From Williamsia sp. 1135 (GTDB lineage Bacteria > Actinomycetota > Actinomycetes > Mycobacteriales > Mycobacteriaceae), in contig NZ_MJEI01000076.1 of assembly GCF_002095395.1 (NCBI RefSeq), forward strand, positions 1 through 64,000: DNA of 64,000 nt, written 5' to 3'. Below are positions 8,789 through 19,300 of this stretch, in pieces (position 1 is the first letter of the stretch; the number at the start of each line of letters is the position of its first letter). Made by a program: the position numbers and the translations under genes. The notes under the pieces were generated by a model. It was not told where the DNA came from, searched no databases, and saw only the letters and a list, made by a program, of their open reading frames with translations.

Positions 8789-9385
8789 CAAGACAAACTT
8801 GTGTGGATCGACTGCGAGATGACCGGGCTGCAATTGGGCAGCGACAAACTCATCGAGATCGCAGCCCTTGTCACCGACAGCGAACTGAACATCCTCGGGG
8901 ACGGTGTCGACGTGGTCATCCACGCCGACGACGACGCCCTCGCTGCCATGCCTGCGGTGGTGAAGAAAATGCATGCGGCCTCGGGCCTCACCGAAGAGGT
9001 ACGCAAATCCACGGTGACGGTCGAAGAGGCCGAGAAGATGGTCCTCGACTACCTCCGCAAGGAGATCGGTAGCTCAGGTGTGGCCCCCTTGGCGGGCAAC
9101 TCGATCGCCACCGACCGGGGCTTCATCACGCGGGACATGCCCAAGCTCGACGGCTACCTCCACTACCGCATGGTGGACGTCAGCTCGATCAAGGAGCTGT
9201 GCAGGCGCTGGTACCCGCGGATCTACTTCGGGCAGCCGGAGAAGGGCCTGTCCCATCGGGCGCTGGCGGACATCCGCGAGTCCATCCGGGAGCTCAAGTA
9301 CTACCGGGCAACAGCCTTTGTGCCGCAGCCCGGACCCGAGTCGGCGGCGATCGAAGAGGTCACCAAAACCCTCGGTCCTGCATGA
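8786..9385 (+). CDS. orn: oligoribonuclease
   Basis: A 199-residue DEDDh 3'-5' exoribonuclease that degrades 2-5-nucleotide RNAs, including pGpG, in the cytoplasm. Motifs seen: Exo I WIDCEMTG (Asp9, Glu11), Exo [12 protein letters not shown], and Exo III with catalytic His in [13 protein letters not shown]. Length and end-to-end similarity match actinobacterial Orn (Rv2511). The GTG start fits both the family N terminus and the leaderless promoter. tRNA-His follows about 80 bases downstream, as in M. tuberculosis. Orn is usually essential or important for growth. Confidence 0.97.
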   Translation: MQDKLVWIDCEMTGLQLGSDKLIEIAALVTDSELNILGDGVDVVIHADDDALAAMPAVVKKMHAASGLTEEVRKSTVTVEEAEKMVLDYLRKEIGSSGVAPLAGNSIATDRGFITRDMPKLDGYLHYRMVDVSSIKELCRRWYPRIYFGQPEKGLSHRALADIRESIRELKYYRATAFVPQPGPESAAIEEVTKTLGPA

Positions 9386-9468
9386 TTTCGCCTGGCCAGA
9401 TAACCGATTGGAATTCCTGCCCGGCATGCCGCTAGAGTAAGTCCCTGGTTCCGCTAGCGGTACCGATG

Positions 9469-9541
9469 GTGGGCGTAGTTCAGTTGGTAGAGCACCAGAT
9501 TGTGATTCTGGCTGTCGCGGGTTCGAGTCCCGTCGTCCACC
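9469..9541 (+). tRNA. tRNA-His (GUG anticodon)
   Basis: Acceptor GTGGGCG pairs with CGTCCAC (one G-U). The anticodon stem CCAGA/TCTGG encloses TTGTGAT, giving anticodon GTG, and the T arm is CGGGTTCGAGTCCCG. The discriminator is C (9541), as in bacterial tRNA-His. CCA is not encoded. Confidence 0.95.
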
Positions 9542-9546
9542 CCGAC

Positions 9547-9584
9547 AAGAAGGCCTGTCCCGCATCGCGGGGCAGGCCTTCTTT
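9547..9584 (+). terminator. terminator after tRNA-His
   Basis: A long stem pairs GAAGGCCTG..CCCGC with GCGGG.CAGGCCTTC around a short ATC-type loop and ends in TTTC. It lies six bases after the mature tRNA end. Confidence 0.8.
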
Positions 9585-9600
9585 CATTCACGACAGGCAA

Positions 9601-9676
9601 ATCCGCTCCACCTACAGCAATCCGCTCCGCTTCCAGGGTTCTGGAAGCGGAGCGGATTGACAAAAGTGGAGCGGAT
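9601..9676. repeat. nested double inverted repeat (ATCCGCTCC motif)
   Basis: The inner hairpin has 18-bp perfect arms, AATCCGCTCCGCTTCCAG (9619-9636) and its complement (9641-9658), around GGTT. It is flanked by outer 11-bp perfect arms ATCCGCTCCAC (9601-9611) and GTGGAGCGGAT (9666-9676). The core ATCCGCTCC thus occurs four times, two in each direction. It lies between the tRNA-His terminator and the 3' end of ldtB (stop at 9687) and may end ldtB transcription, but it is more elaborate than a simple terminator. Confidence 0.8.
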
Positions 9677-9686
9677 CGGGACCTGG

Positions 9687-10919
9687 CTAGGCGTTGCCCC
9701 TCTTCCAGGTCTCCCACGGGATGTTCCAGTCGCCGAGTCCGTCGGTACCCGACAGCTGCGGGCCAACGGTGTTCTTGACGGTGATCACGTCGCCCCGCAG
9801 CGAGTTCTGGACCCACCAGAGAGCGTTCTCCGGGCTGACGTTCAGGCAGCCGTGGCTCGTGTTCTCGCTACCTTGCGCGTAGACCGACCACGGCGCGGAG
9901 TGGATGTAGATCCCGCTCCAGGACATCTGGGTCGCGTAGTCGACGTCGAGCCGGTAGCCGGCCGAAGAGTTGACGGGCACACCGTATGTCGATGAATCCA
10001 TCACGATGGAGTCGAGACGGTCACCGATGATGTAGGTGCCGTTGTCGGTGGGCGTGGAGTCCTTGCCCATCGACGTCGGCATCGTCTTGATGACATTGCC
10101 GTTCTCGGTGACCGTGATCGTCTTGGTGGTGTCGTCGGCCGTCGCGATGAGCTCACGGCCGATGGTGAAGTTGGTCTTCAGGTTTTCCTGGCCGAACAGT
10201 CCGTCACCGAGATCGATCCCGTAGGTGTTCACAGCCACGTCCACCTTTGTGCCGGGCTTCCAGTAGTTCTCCGGCCGCCAGCGCAGCTCCGTGTCGCTGA
10301 GCCAGTAGAAAGCACCCTCGGTGGGCGGATCGGTCGTGATGGTGATCGCGTCCTGCGCGGCCTTACGGTTCGGGATCGACTCGTCGAAACGAATCGAGAC
10401 CGGCATCCCGACGCCGACGGTCGAGTTGTTCTCCGGCAGCAGGTAGGCCTGCGTGAGGTTGTTCGGCGAACTCGTGGTGAACGTGGTCGTCGACTGCGTG
10501 CTGCCGCCGATGCCCTTGGCGTCGGCCACGAGCGTGTACTTCTTGTTGTAACCAAAGGAGCCTGCCGGCACGGTCCAGGTCTTCTTGTCTTCCGAGAGGG
10601 TTCCCTGGACCGGGGTTCCGCCTGCGTTCGTGATCGTGACGTCCGTCAGGCGGGCGTCTTTGGCGGTGACCTTGACCGGTGCACCGGGCGCGAACCCGAC
10701 GTCGCCGTCCACGACCGGCTTGTCTGCGAACCCGGTGACCTCGACCGCGGGCTGGAGGAGATCATCGAACGGTGTCGTGCTGACCACCTGGTCGCTGTAC
10801 TTCGGCGGAGTCGGGTCCGACGAACACGCTGACATGACACCCGCAAGTGTCACGAGGAAAATCACCAGGACAGCGGGCTTGCCAACCCTGCTGCCCATGG
10901 AGGCCTGCCGGAACCCCAT
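9687..10919 (-). CDS. ldtB: L,D-transpeptidase LdtB-type lipoprotein
   Basis: A 410-residue exported enzyme that makes 3-3 (mDap-mDap) peptidoglycan cross-links in the periplasm. A hydrophobic N terminus ends VMSAC, a slightly atypical lipobox with Cys near residue 32. Ig-like domains follow (about 45-250), then the YkuD catalytic domain (about 250-385) with HSAPW and the SHGCLN nucleophile motif. The C-terminal GLGDWNIPWETWKRGNA extension is typical of LdtB (Rv2518c). An internal ATG (MGSRVGK, residue 8) is an alternative start; a GGAG site precedes the first ATG. The position between orn/tRNA-His and the DUF3618/bcp/fas genes agrees with M. tuberculosis order. Confidence 0.95.
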   Translation of the reverse strand: MGFRQASMGSRVGKPAVLVIFLVTLAGVMSACSSDPTPPKYSDQVVSTTPFDDLLQPAVEVTGFADKPVVDGDVGFAPGAPVKVTAKDARLTDVTITNAGGTPVQGTLSEDKKTWTVPAGSFGYNKKYTLVADAKGIGGSTQSTTTFTTSSPNNLTQAYLLPENNSTVGVGMPVSIRFDESIPNRKAAQDAITITTDPPTEGAFYWLSDTELRWRPENYWKPGTKVDVAVNTYGIDLGDGLFGQENLKTNFTIGRELIATADDTTKTITVTENGNVIKTMPTSMGKDSTPTDNGTYIIGDRLDSIVMDSSTYGVPVNSSAGYRLDVDYATQMSWSGIYIHSAPWSVYAQGSENTSHGCLNVSPENALWWVQNSLRGDVITVKNTVGPQLSGTDGLGDWNIPWETWKRGNA

Positions 10920-11104
10920 CTCACTCCAAACATCTGCCTAAGGCCCGACGACGCGGGCAAGAAACCATCTGCGCGAGAGTCTACGTGCAAAGCCGGACAA
11001 CCGGGAACCACAAAACACCGCAAAAGCCCTGGTTTACGGCGCGCGCGCCACGCGATTTTCATTTCTCGGGCTCGGCCTGCTACCGTTCCAACTCGAAAGA
11101 ACGA

Positions 11105-11177
<73 letters not shown>

Positions 11178-11189
11178 CAACGAAGAAAG

Positions 11190-11218
11190 ATCCCCGGAGC
11201 ACGCTCCGGGGATTTTTT
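11190..11218 (+). terminator. terminator after tRNA-Lys
   Basis: ATCCCCGGAG and CTCCGGGGAT form a 10-bp perfect stem with a CACG loop, followed by six T residues; a textbook intrinsic terminator. Confidence 0.9.
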
Positions 11219-11344
11219 CGTTCTACTGAGTAGTTCATCTACTCGAATGACGACACAAGCTGCTGCGCACGCGGATTCACTCCTTCACAGAGCTGAAAAT
11301 GGGGGCCGCGACATCGCGACCCCCAATTCGACGAACTCGTCTGA

Positions 11345-11566
11345 TCAGCTCGCGATCTTCTTGATCACGACTGCCAGCACGACGACACCCACCGCGATGA
11401 GCGATCCCGCGACCGCGGGCTTGCGCAGTGTTGTCAGCGCCGTGGACTTGGCGTCCTCAGCCAGCCGTGCAGGGCTGGCCCGGGTGGCCAGGGCATCGAG
11501 GGTGCCGGCGAGTTCGTCGCGGGCCCGCTCGATGTCGCGTTCGATTCCGTCGGTGTCGCGTCCCAC
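11345..11566 (-). CDS. DUF3618 small membrane protein
   Basis: A 73-residue protein. The first half is a charged helix (GIERDIERARDELAGTLDAL) of the DUF3618 type; the second half has one transmembrane segment (VAGSLIAVGVVVLAVVI) ending in a short basic tail KKIAS. It matches Rv2520c in size and position next to bcp. A GGAGG site precedes the GTG start. The role is unknown; the form suggests a tail-anchored or phage-shock-like membrane protein. Confidence 0.85.
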   Translation of the reverse strand: MGRDTDGIERDIERARDELAGTLDALATRASPARLAEDAKSTALTTLRKPAVAGSLIAVGVVVLAVVIKKIAS

Positions 11567-11692
11567 AGGTCCTCCATCTAGTGCTGCGCCGCCTCGCCGA
11601 TGGCCAGGTGCGTGTTCGGCCGGTCAGTATCGGCTCTACGGTAGTTCACCGCGGCGATCGGCAGTGCTCCGCCACACGTTTGCCCACTCCGC

Positions 11693-11708
11693 TAGCCTGA
11701 AGACGATG
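11693..11708 (+). promoter_or_regulatory. leaderless -10 box of bcp
   Basis: TAGCCT (11693-11698), GAAGACG, then ATG at 11706. Confidence 0.5.
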
Positions 11709-12179
11709 ACTGAGAACACACGACTCGCGGTAGGCGACAACGCTCCAGGCTTCTCCCTCCCCGACGCCGACGGCAACACCGTCTCGCTGGACGATTTCCG
11801 CGGACGGCAGGTGATCGTCTATTTCTATCCCGCGGCCAGTACCCCGGGTTGCACGAAACAGGCGTGCGATTTCCGCGACAACCTCGCCGAGCTCGGCGGC
11901 GAGGGCATCGATGTCGTCGGGATCTCGCCGGACAAGCCGGCGAAGCTCGCCAAGTTCCGTGATGCGGAAGAACTGACGTTCCCGCTGCTGTCCGACGTCG
12001 ACAAGTCCGTGCTGACCGCGTGGGGTGCTTTCGGGGAGAAGAAGATGTACGGCAAGACGGTCACCGGGGTCATCCGGTCGACGTTCTTGGTCGATGCCGA
12101 CGGCAAGATCGCACTCGCCCAGTACAACGTGCGGGCAACAGGCCACGTGGCGAAACTCCGCCGCGACCTCGCCGTCTGA
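11706..12179 (+). CDS. bcp: thioredoxin-dependent peroxiredoxin, Bcp type
   Basis: A 157-residue AhpC/TSA-fold peroxiredoxin that reduces hydrogen peroxide and organic hydroperoxides in the cytoplasm. The peroxidatic Cys49 lies in STPGCT and the resolving Cys54 five residues on (QACDF), the atypical 2-Cys arrangement of the Bcp/PrxQ class. The frame is open upstream, but ATG 11706 starts at the family N terminus and has a -10 box seven bases before it. It matches Rv2521 in position. The TetR gene follows 20 bases downstream on the same strand. Confidence 0.95.
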   Translation: MTENTRLAVGDNAPGFSLPDADGNTVSLDDFRGRQVIVYFYPAASTPGCTKQACDFRDNLAELGGEGIDVVGISPDKPAKLAKFRDAEELTFPLLSDVDKSVLTAWGAFGEKKMYGKTVTGVIRSTFLVDADGKIALAQYNVRATGHVAKLRRDLAV

Positions 12180-12199
12180 TCCGAAAGCGTGCGACCCCC

Positions 12200-12889
12200 A
12201 TGGCACAGGTGCACTCCGAACCCGGTACCGGGACTCGCGATGCCCTGAAGCCGGGGGCGTCGCGGCTGCTCAGTTCAGAGCCGTTGGTACCCCGGAAACG
12301 GCCGACCCAGCAGCGCAGCCAATTGCGTTTCGACGCGATGCTGGCGGCGGCGCGAGATCTGCTGATCGAGGTCGGGTTCGAGTCGCTCACCTGCGAGCAC
12401 ATCGCGCAACGCGCCGACGTCCCCATCGGCACGCTCTACCAATACTTCGCCAACAAATACGTGGTGGTCTGCGAACTCGATCGCCAGGACGCCACCGGCG
12501 TGCAGAGCGAACTGGCAACCTTCGCGGCGGAGGTCCCGTCGCTGGACTGGCCACGCCTGCTCGAGAAGTTCATCGATCACCTGGCGCAGTTGTGGCACGA
12601 CGATCCGTCGAGGCGCGCGGTGTGGCTCGCGGTGCAATCGACCCCGGCGACGCGTGCGACCGCCACGGTGCACGAAAAGGCACTGGCGGCATTGGTCGCC
12701 CGGATCATCGCCCCGTTGACGCCCGAGCGCAGCCGCCGAGCGCTGATGTCCGAACTGCTGGTGCACACGGCGTATTCACTGTTGAGCTTCTCGGTGCAGG
12801 AAGGTCAGAACCACACCGACACCGTCGCGGAGCTCAAGCTCATGCTCGGTCGGTACATGATGCTCGAGGACCCCGAGAACAGCCGCTGA
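12200..12889 (+). CDS. TetR family regulator next to acpS-fas
   Basis: A 229-residue protein with an N-terminal TetR DNA-binding domain preceded by about 35 residues of flexible, basic tail (PRKRPTQQRSQ). The HTH runs through FDAMLAAARDLLIEVGF, EHIAQRADVPIGTLYQYFANK. The C-terminal ligand domain is helical and contains a WLAVQSTP segment. It follows bcp by 20 bases and converges with acpS, ending four bases before the acpS stop. It does not look like the M. tuberculosis FasR sequence as I remember it, but its position makes a role in fatty acid control worth testing. Another start is the GTG three codons later. Confidence 0.88.
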   Translation: MAQVHSEPGTGTRDALKPGASRLLSSEPLVPRKRPTQQRSQLRFDAMLAAARDLLIEVGFESLTCEHIAQRADVPIGTLYQYFANKYVVVCELDRQDATGVQSELATFAAEVPSLDWPRLLEKFIDHLAQLWHDDPSRRAVWLAVQSTPATRATATVHEKALAALVARIIAPLTPERSRRALMSELLVHTAYSLLSFSVQEGQNHTDTVAELKLMLGRYMMLEDPENSR

Positions 12890-12893
12890 CTTC

Positions 12894-13298
12894 TCAGCTC
12901 TCCGGTGGCGCTTCCTCGATGATCGCGACCGCTCCGGCCATGTCACCGTCGTGGGTCAGGGAGACGTGGACGACCGTGCCCTTCAGCAGGTCTCCGATCT
13001 CGCCGCCGAGTCTGATGGCCGGCCGGCCCCACGTATCGGTCACCACCTCGATATCGCCGTGGCGAATCAAGGGCAGCAACGGTTTACGCGCGAACCGGCT
13101 GACCGACCATGCCTTGATGACCGCTTCCTTCGCCGCCCACCGGGCTGCCAGATGCCTCGCCTCGCTGCCGGTGCCGGACGCGGCGTCGCGCCGCTCCCCC
13201 ACCGTGAACCGGTCCGCGAACGTGGTGCCCGGTTGCTTCAACTGCTCGGCGAAGCCGGGGATCGACACGAGGTCGATCCCCACTCCGATTACCGTCAT
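12894..13298 (-). CDS. acpS: holo-[acyl-carrier-protein] synthase
   Basis: A 134-residue phosphopantetheinyl transferase that moves the 4'-phosphopantetheine arm from CoA to a Ser of acyl carrier domains. Motifs: GIDLV with metal-binding Asp9, and RWAAKEAVIKAW with Glu58. The VSLTHDGDMAGAVAI strand near the C terminus completes the fold. It lies 34 bases downstream of fas on the same strand, as Rv2523c does after Rv2524c, and serves the FAS-I ACP domain. Co-transcription with fas is very likely. Confidence 0.96.
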   Translation of the reverse strand: MTVIGVGIDLVSIPGFAEQLKQPGTTFADRFTVGERRDAASGTGSEARHLAARWAAKEAVIKAWSVSRFARKPLLPLIRHGDIEVVTDTWGRPAIRLGGEIGDLLKGTVVHVSLTHDGDMAGAVAIIEEAPPES

Positions 13299-13332
13299 AC
13301 GTCAGACATTCCCATATTTGGGTGGCAGACGC

Positions 13333-16300
13333 TCATGCACCGGCGCCGTAATGACCCGTCGCCGACAACCGCGCGTCACCGTCGAGCAGCATGGCCGCTT
13401 CCTGATCGCCCTCGTAGGCGCTGTCGTCGAACCGGCGGTTCGGCGGACGCTGGTAAGCCGGCTTGCCACCGAACATGGCCTCGAGCAGACGTTGCTGGCC
13501 GAGTCGTGACCGTTCGGCCGCGGCCGCCCGGTACTGCTCACGTTGCGCCGGATCCAGGGCTGCGACAAAGGCTTCCGGATGGACCACCGCGATCAGACCG
13601 GATACGTGCCCGAACCCGAGGCTGGTCAGCAGACCGGCCTTGAGCGCGAACCGCTTTCCGAAACGCAACGGGGCGGTTGGCCAGACGAGGTGCTTGTACT
13701 CCTCCATCGCCTCGTCGACACAGTCCAGACTGCGGTTCGGCGGGATGACCCCGTCGCGCAGAACCTGGCACAGCCCGATGAGCTGGAAGGCCGCGGCACC
13801 ACCCTTGGCGTGTCCGGTGAGCGACTTCTGTGACACCACGAACAGCGGCGCACCCTCGCTACGGCCGAGCGCCTCGGCAAGGCGCTCATGCAGATTCGCC
13901 TCGTTGGGATCGTTCGCCTTGGTGGAGGTGTCGTGCTTGGACACCAACGCCACATCGTCGGGGCTCACACCCAGTTGACGCAGCGACTTGGCGAAGCCGG
14001 AATCCTTCTGTCCGCGAGCCGCTCCCAAGGCACCGATACCTGGCGCCGGGATGGAGGTGTGGACACCGTCACCGAAGCTCTGCGCCCAGCCGACCACACC
14101 GAGCACGGGCAGACCCATCTCGGCCGCGACATCACCACGGGCCAGCAGGATCGTGCCGCCGCCCTGCGATTCGACGAAGCCGCCGCGACGGCGATCGTTG
14201 GCGCGGGAGAAGCGGCGGGCGTCGATGCCCTGTGCTTCCATCTTCGCCGACTCTGCGGTGGCGGACATGTCACCGAATCCGACGATGCCCTCGATGCCGA
14301 GATCGTCGAACCCACCTGCGACCGCGAACAAAGCCTTGCCCAGTTTGATCTTGTCGACGCCTTCTTCCACCGACACAGCGGCGGTTGCGCAGGCGGCGAC
14401 CGGGTGGATCATTGCGCCGTAGCTGCCGATGTACGACTGGACGACGTGCGCCGCAACGACGTTCGGCAGTGCCTCCTGCAGGATGTCGTTCGCCTTGGCC
14501 TCACCGGTGAACGTGTCGAGGTAGAGCGAGCGCATGGAGGTCATGCCGCCCATACCGGTGCCCTGAGTGTTGGCGACCAGTCCGGGGTGCACCCAGCGCA
14601 TCAGTTCCGACGGCTCGAAGCCCGAGGCCAGGAACGCGTCCACGGTGGCGATCAGGTTCCACAGCGCGACCCGGTCCACCGACTCGGCCATGTCGGCTGA
14701 CACACCCCATCGGGTGGGATCGAAGCCGGTCGGGATCTGACCACCGACGGTGCGCGTCAGGTTGAACCGACGCGGGACACGAATCTCGGTGCCCGCCAGG
14801 CGGGTCACCTGCCACTCGCCGCTCTCGCCGTCGACCTTGATCTTCGTCTTGTCGGGGCTCGACGACTGGAACGCCCTGGCCTCGGTCTCCGACGACACCG
14901 TGAAAGTGAGGTCGTCGTCGAGGAACACCGACGTGAGCAACGGCGAGGTGTTGTCGATCATGTCGCCGTCATCCGCGTACTTCCGGATTCCGCAGCGCTC
15001 GACGACCGCGTCGTGATAGCGATCGGCGATGTCCGCCTCCGCCACGGGATCCGACGTCTCGGCGTCATACCAGCCCGGCTTCGGAGTGGACTCCCAGACG
15101 ATGAGCCCGGTGCTCCACGCCAATTCGAGGACACCGGCGGCCGACAGTTCGTCCTCGACCTCCATCTCGAAACGGGTCCGCGAGCTGCCGTACGGGCCGA
15201 GTTCGCCGGCACCGACGATGACGACCAGGTCTTCCGGCCGGGCATCGATCTCGCCCCAGTTCGGGGTGGTCGACTCAGGTGCGCGGGCCGGTGCGGGCAG
15301 AGCTGCCAGCGTCGGCTCGTCGTCGGTGTCGTCGTCCTCCGTGCGTGCGACCGCATCGGCCTGAGCCCGCGCCAGCGCCTTCATGTCGAGCGTGGCGTCC
15401 GCGAGCCCACCGGTCAGATCCAGCTGGATCGGCTCGGTGCGCGCCTGCTGACGGCTGTCCGGGGTGACGGCCTTGAGCAACTCCGTCGCCATCTCGCTCG
15501 TCAACCAGGTCCTGACGCCCGCGGCCTCGACCGCTTCGACCAGTCCGTCGTTGCTTCCCATCAGTCCGGTGCCTTTGACCCAGCCGATGAGGGCATGCGC
15601 CAGAGTGACCTTCGAGTTCCAGGAATCCTCGGCGCTCCAACGCTTCACGAGCGCGTCGAGAGCCGCCTTGGACTCGCCGTAGGCGCCGTCTCCGCCGAAC
15701 ATTCCGCGGTTCGGTGAACCCGGGAGCACCACGTGCAGTCGTGCCGCGAGATGGTGATCGGCCGCGATGTCGCCGAGACCGGCGATCAGCCGCTCGACCG
15801 ACCAGAGCAGGACCTTCATCTCCAGTTCGGCGCGAGCACCGGCGTCGGTGAGGTCACCGGCGACCCGCGGTGCCGCGAACGGGAAGAGCAGGGTCGGCTT
15901 GAGGGCAGGTTTGACGACTCCGGTCTTGCCACCGAGGTTCTCGGTCTGCTCACTGCCGATCCACTCGATCAACTCGTCGACATCGGTGTACGACGAGAGG
16001 TTCGCCGGGGCGACCCAGAGCGCCGCGTCGCCGCGAGCACTCCGCCGGTAGAGCGCCTTGAAGAACGCCAACCGGTTGTCGTCGAGTCGCGAGGTGGTGG
16101 CCACCACTGTCGCCCCGCCTGCCAGCAACTGCTCGACCACCGCGGCGGCGATCGAACCCTTGCTGGCGCCGGTCACGACCGCGATGTCCTTGGCATAGGT
16201 ATCGGGCTGCGGATCCTGTGCCGCATGGGCGATCTGGGCGTAGACCCGGGCATGCACCCGATGTCCGTTCGCCAGCGCTTTGCCCTGCCACCAGGAAGCC

Positions 16301-19300
16301 TGGTGGCACACCGTCTCGCCGGCGCCGATGAAGCGGGCGCTGATGTCGTAGAAATCGTTGTCGACGACGTGTTCGTCGTCGAGCCAGATCCGGGCGAGAT
16401 CCTCGCGGGCACTGGCCCACCGGTCGTCGATGAGCACCGCGCAGCGCTCGTCGAATGCCGGAGCCACGACCCTGAGCCAATCCGAACCGAGTTCCGCGCT
16501 GACGCGTTCGAGGACTGCGGTGTTGTCTTCGGCCGGGGCGCCGACTTCCTGCTCGTCGGCCAGACCCAGCTTGGTCAGGATCGTCTGTGCAGCGGAGGCC
16601 AGGGCACCCGAGCGACCGATGAACTGCTCGGTCAACTCACCGAGGGCTGCAGCGTCGACGGTGCCGCCACCGCCGCCTCCGCCGACTGCCGGCTTCGACA
16701 CCGAGATGCCCTTGTTGGAACCGACCTTCGAGACCGCAGCGTCGATCAATGCATCGATCGCGTCGGTGTTGGCCGGGGCAGCGGAGATCAGATCGCCGAG
16801 GTCGCCGCCGCGAACACTCACGCCGTCGCGGCTGCCGAGGGCGACCGCGAGGCTGGTGTGAAGCGCCCAGCCGGGTCCGAGCTGCCAGACCGAGGTGACC
16901 CGGTCCTCGATGTACGACGCGCGTTTGTTGACCGGTCCGAAGACCTTGCGGATCTGGTCGCCGATCGCATCGGTCAGCACCGAACCGAACGGCTTGTAGC
17001 CGCGGGCGAGTGCGTTCACGGTCGAGGCGAGCGCAGGCATCTCGGCCTCCGCGGCGCCGTCGATGGCACCGAGACCCAATTCGCCGCCGATGTCGAGCAG
17101 CAGCTGGTTGCGCCGCGACGAGACGCCGTCGCACAGTGCCTCGATCGTGTCGGCCGTCCCGATCTGATCGATGCGGATCTTGGTCCACAGCGCGATCACC
17201 GCGTCCACGGCGTCAGCCGGGGTGAAGGAGATGTCGTCGGGACGTGGTCCCGAATCGACCGGCGCAGCGACCGGAGCCGGTGCAGCGGTGGCGGTTTCGG
17301 TGGCCGGGGAGGCTTCTGCCGCTGGTGCCTCGTCGGTCGCGTCGTCCTCGTCCACATCGGGCGCGGTGTCCTTGGCCAGGATGACGTCGGAATCGCGCTC
17401 GATGTTGAGGATCTGCACAGCGGACTGCGCGTAGTCGTCGAGCTTGAGCGTGTTCCCCGCCAGACCGCTGAGCGTCGGAGCCGACTTGACGCCGACCTCC
17501 ACGAACCGTTCGATGCCCGCGCCGCCGCGTTCGGCGGGCGTGAACAGCAGGTCCTGCGTCTCGATCCAGCGAACCGGGCTGGCGAACTGCCAGGCCAGCA
17601 GCTCGACGAGGATCACCCTGGTCAGCTCACCGGGCTTGGCGCTCCACGCATCCCAGTCGGCGAGAACCTCGTTGAGCGGATCCGACGGCACGAGATCGGC
17701 GATCTCCTGGACGAAGTCACGGCCGAGGTTGAACATCCGGGGCACCAGGTTGGGGACGTAGCGTCCCACCAGGATCTCGGGGTCGATGTGCTCGGGCAGC
17801 AGGTCCTGCAGACGGAGCCGGAAATCCGGCACGCCGGCCCGCAGCACCGTGGAGTGGAACGGCACGTCGATGCCGGGGATGACGATGAACGAGCGCTTGC
17901 CGCCGGTCTTCGCCCGCAAGATCTCGATCTCGGCTTCGAGGGCTTCGAGGCCCTTGACCGTGCCGGCGATCGCGTACTGCGAGCCGAGCAGGTTGAGGTT
18001 GACGACCTCGACGAAGTCTCCCGTACGCTCACCGATCTCGGCAACGAAGTCGATGACGTCGTCGTCAGCCAGACCGAACTGGCTCGGCCGAATGGCAGCC
18101 ATCTGGTAGTCGCTGCGGCCCTTGGCATCTCGAGGAACCAGGTGATGCATGGCCTCGCCGCGCTGGAACACGACCTCGAGGACGGCCTCCAGCGGGAGAA
18201 CGCCCGCGCACGCAGCCAGCGCGTTGTACTCGCCGACCGAGTGACCACAGGTGATGGCGTTCTCGACGAATGCGCCGGATTCCTTGAGCTCGGCGATCTG
18301 CGCGACGCCGAGTGTCGCCATGGCGACCTGGGTGAACTGGGTGAGGAACAGGACGCCGTCAGGGTGCTGGTAGGTGGTACCACCGGCCGACAGCGTGGTC
18401 GGGTTGTCGCGCACCACTGCCAGGATCGAGAAGCCCAGTGCATCGCGGGTGTGCTTGTCTGCGCGGTCCCAGATCTTGCGGGCGGCCTTCGAGCGCGAGC
18501 GGGCGTCGAGACCCATGCCCTTGCTCTGGATGCCCTGGCCGGGGAAGGCATACACGGTCTTCGCCGGGGCCAGCAGGCCGGTGGCGTTCATGACCAGCAG
18601 GTCACCCACCTTGGCGCTGACCTCGATGACGTCGCGACCGGCGTCCATGCCGACGCGGTCGACGCGGACGGTGACCTCGTCTCCCGGACGGACCATCCCC
18701 AAGAAGCGGGCGGTCCAACCGGTCAGTGCGCGCGGCACCGGGACGGGGTTCTTCGCGTCGGTGGCGGTCACCACGTGCTGCGCGGCCGCCGAGAGCCACA
18801 TCCCGTGGGCGATGGGACTGCCCAGACCGGCCATCTTCGCAGCCGACAGATCGGTGTGGATGGGGTTGTGGTCACCTGAAACCAGCGCGAACCCGTTCAT
18901 CCGCGACGGCGCCGTGATGGTCGCCTGGCGGATCTTCTTGCGGGTGGCTTCGCCGGTGCGGGCGCTCAGTGCACCGCCCGCCCGCTTCGGGTCGCTCAGT
19001 TCGCCACTGCCGGTGCGTCCGCGAACCGCGAAGCGCTCGGTCATGGTGGCGACCTCGCGGTCACCTTCTGCGATGGTGACATCGACGGTGACGACCCGAC
19101 CGAGGTCGGTGTCGGTCACATCGGACAACGCGGCGATGACGGTGAACTCGGCCTTCGTGCGGGGCAGCTCGGCCAACGTCGTCGCCACGTGATCGAGGTG
19201 GACCAGGTCGAGCAAGCCTTCCACGACAGGCGCGCCATCAGTGGTGGTTGCCGCACCGATAACGCTGAACACAGCGGGCCAGCACAGGCCGACCAGCGTG

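Noticed and set aside
15733..18879. 1,048-codon open frame on the plus strand
   Set aside because: It lies wholly antisense to fas, whose domains and active sites are intact. Long antisense frames are expected from strong GC bias at third codon positions; its product is Arg/Gly/Asp-rich with no fold.
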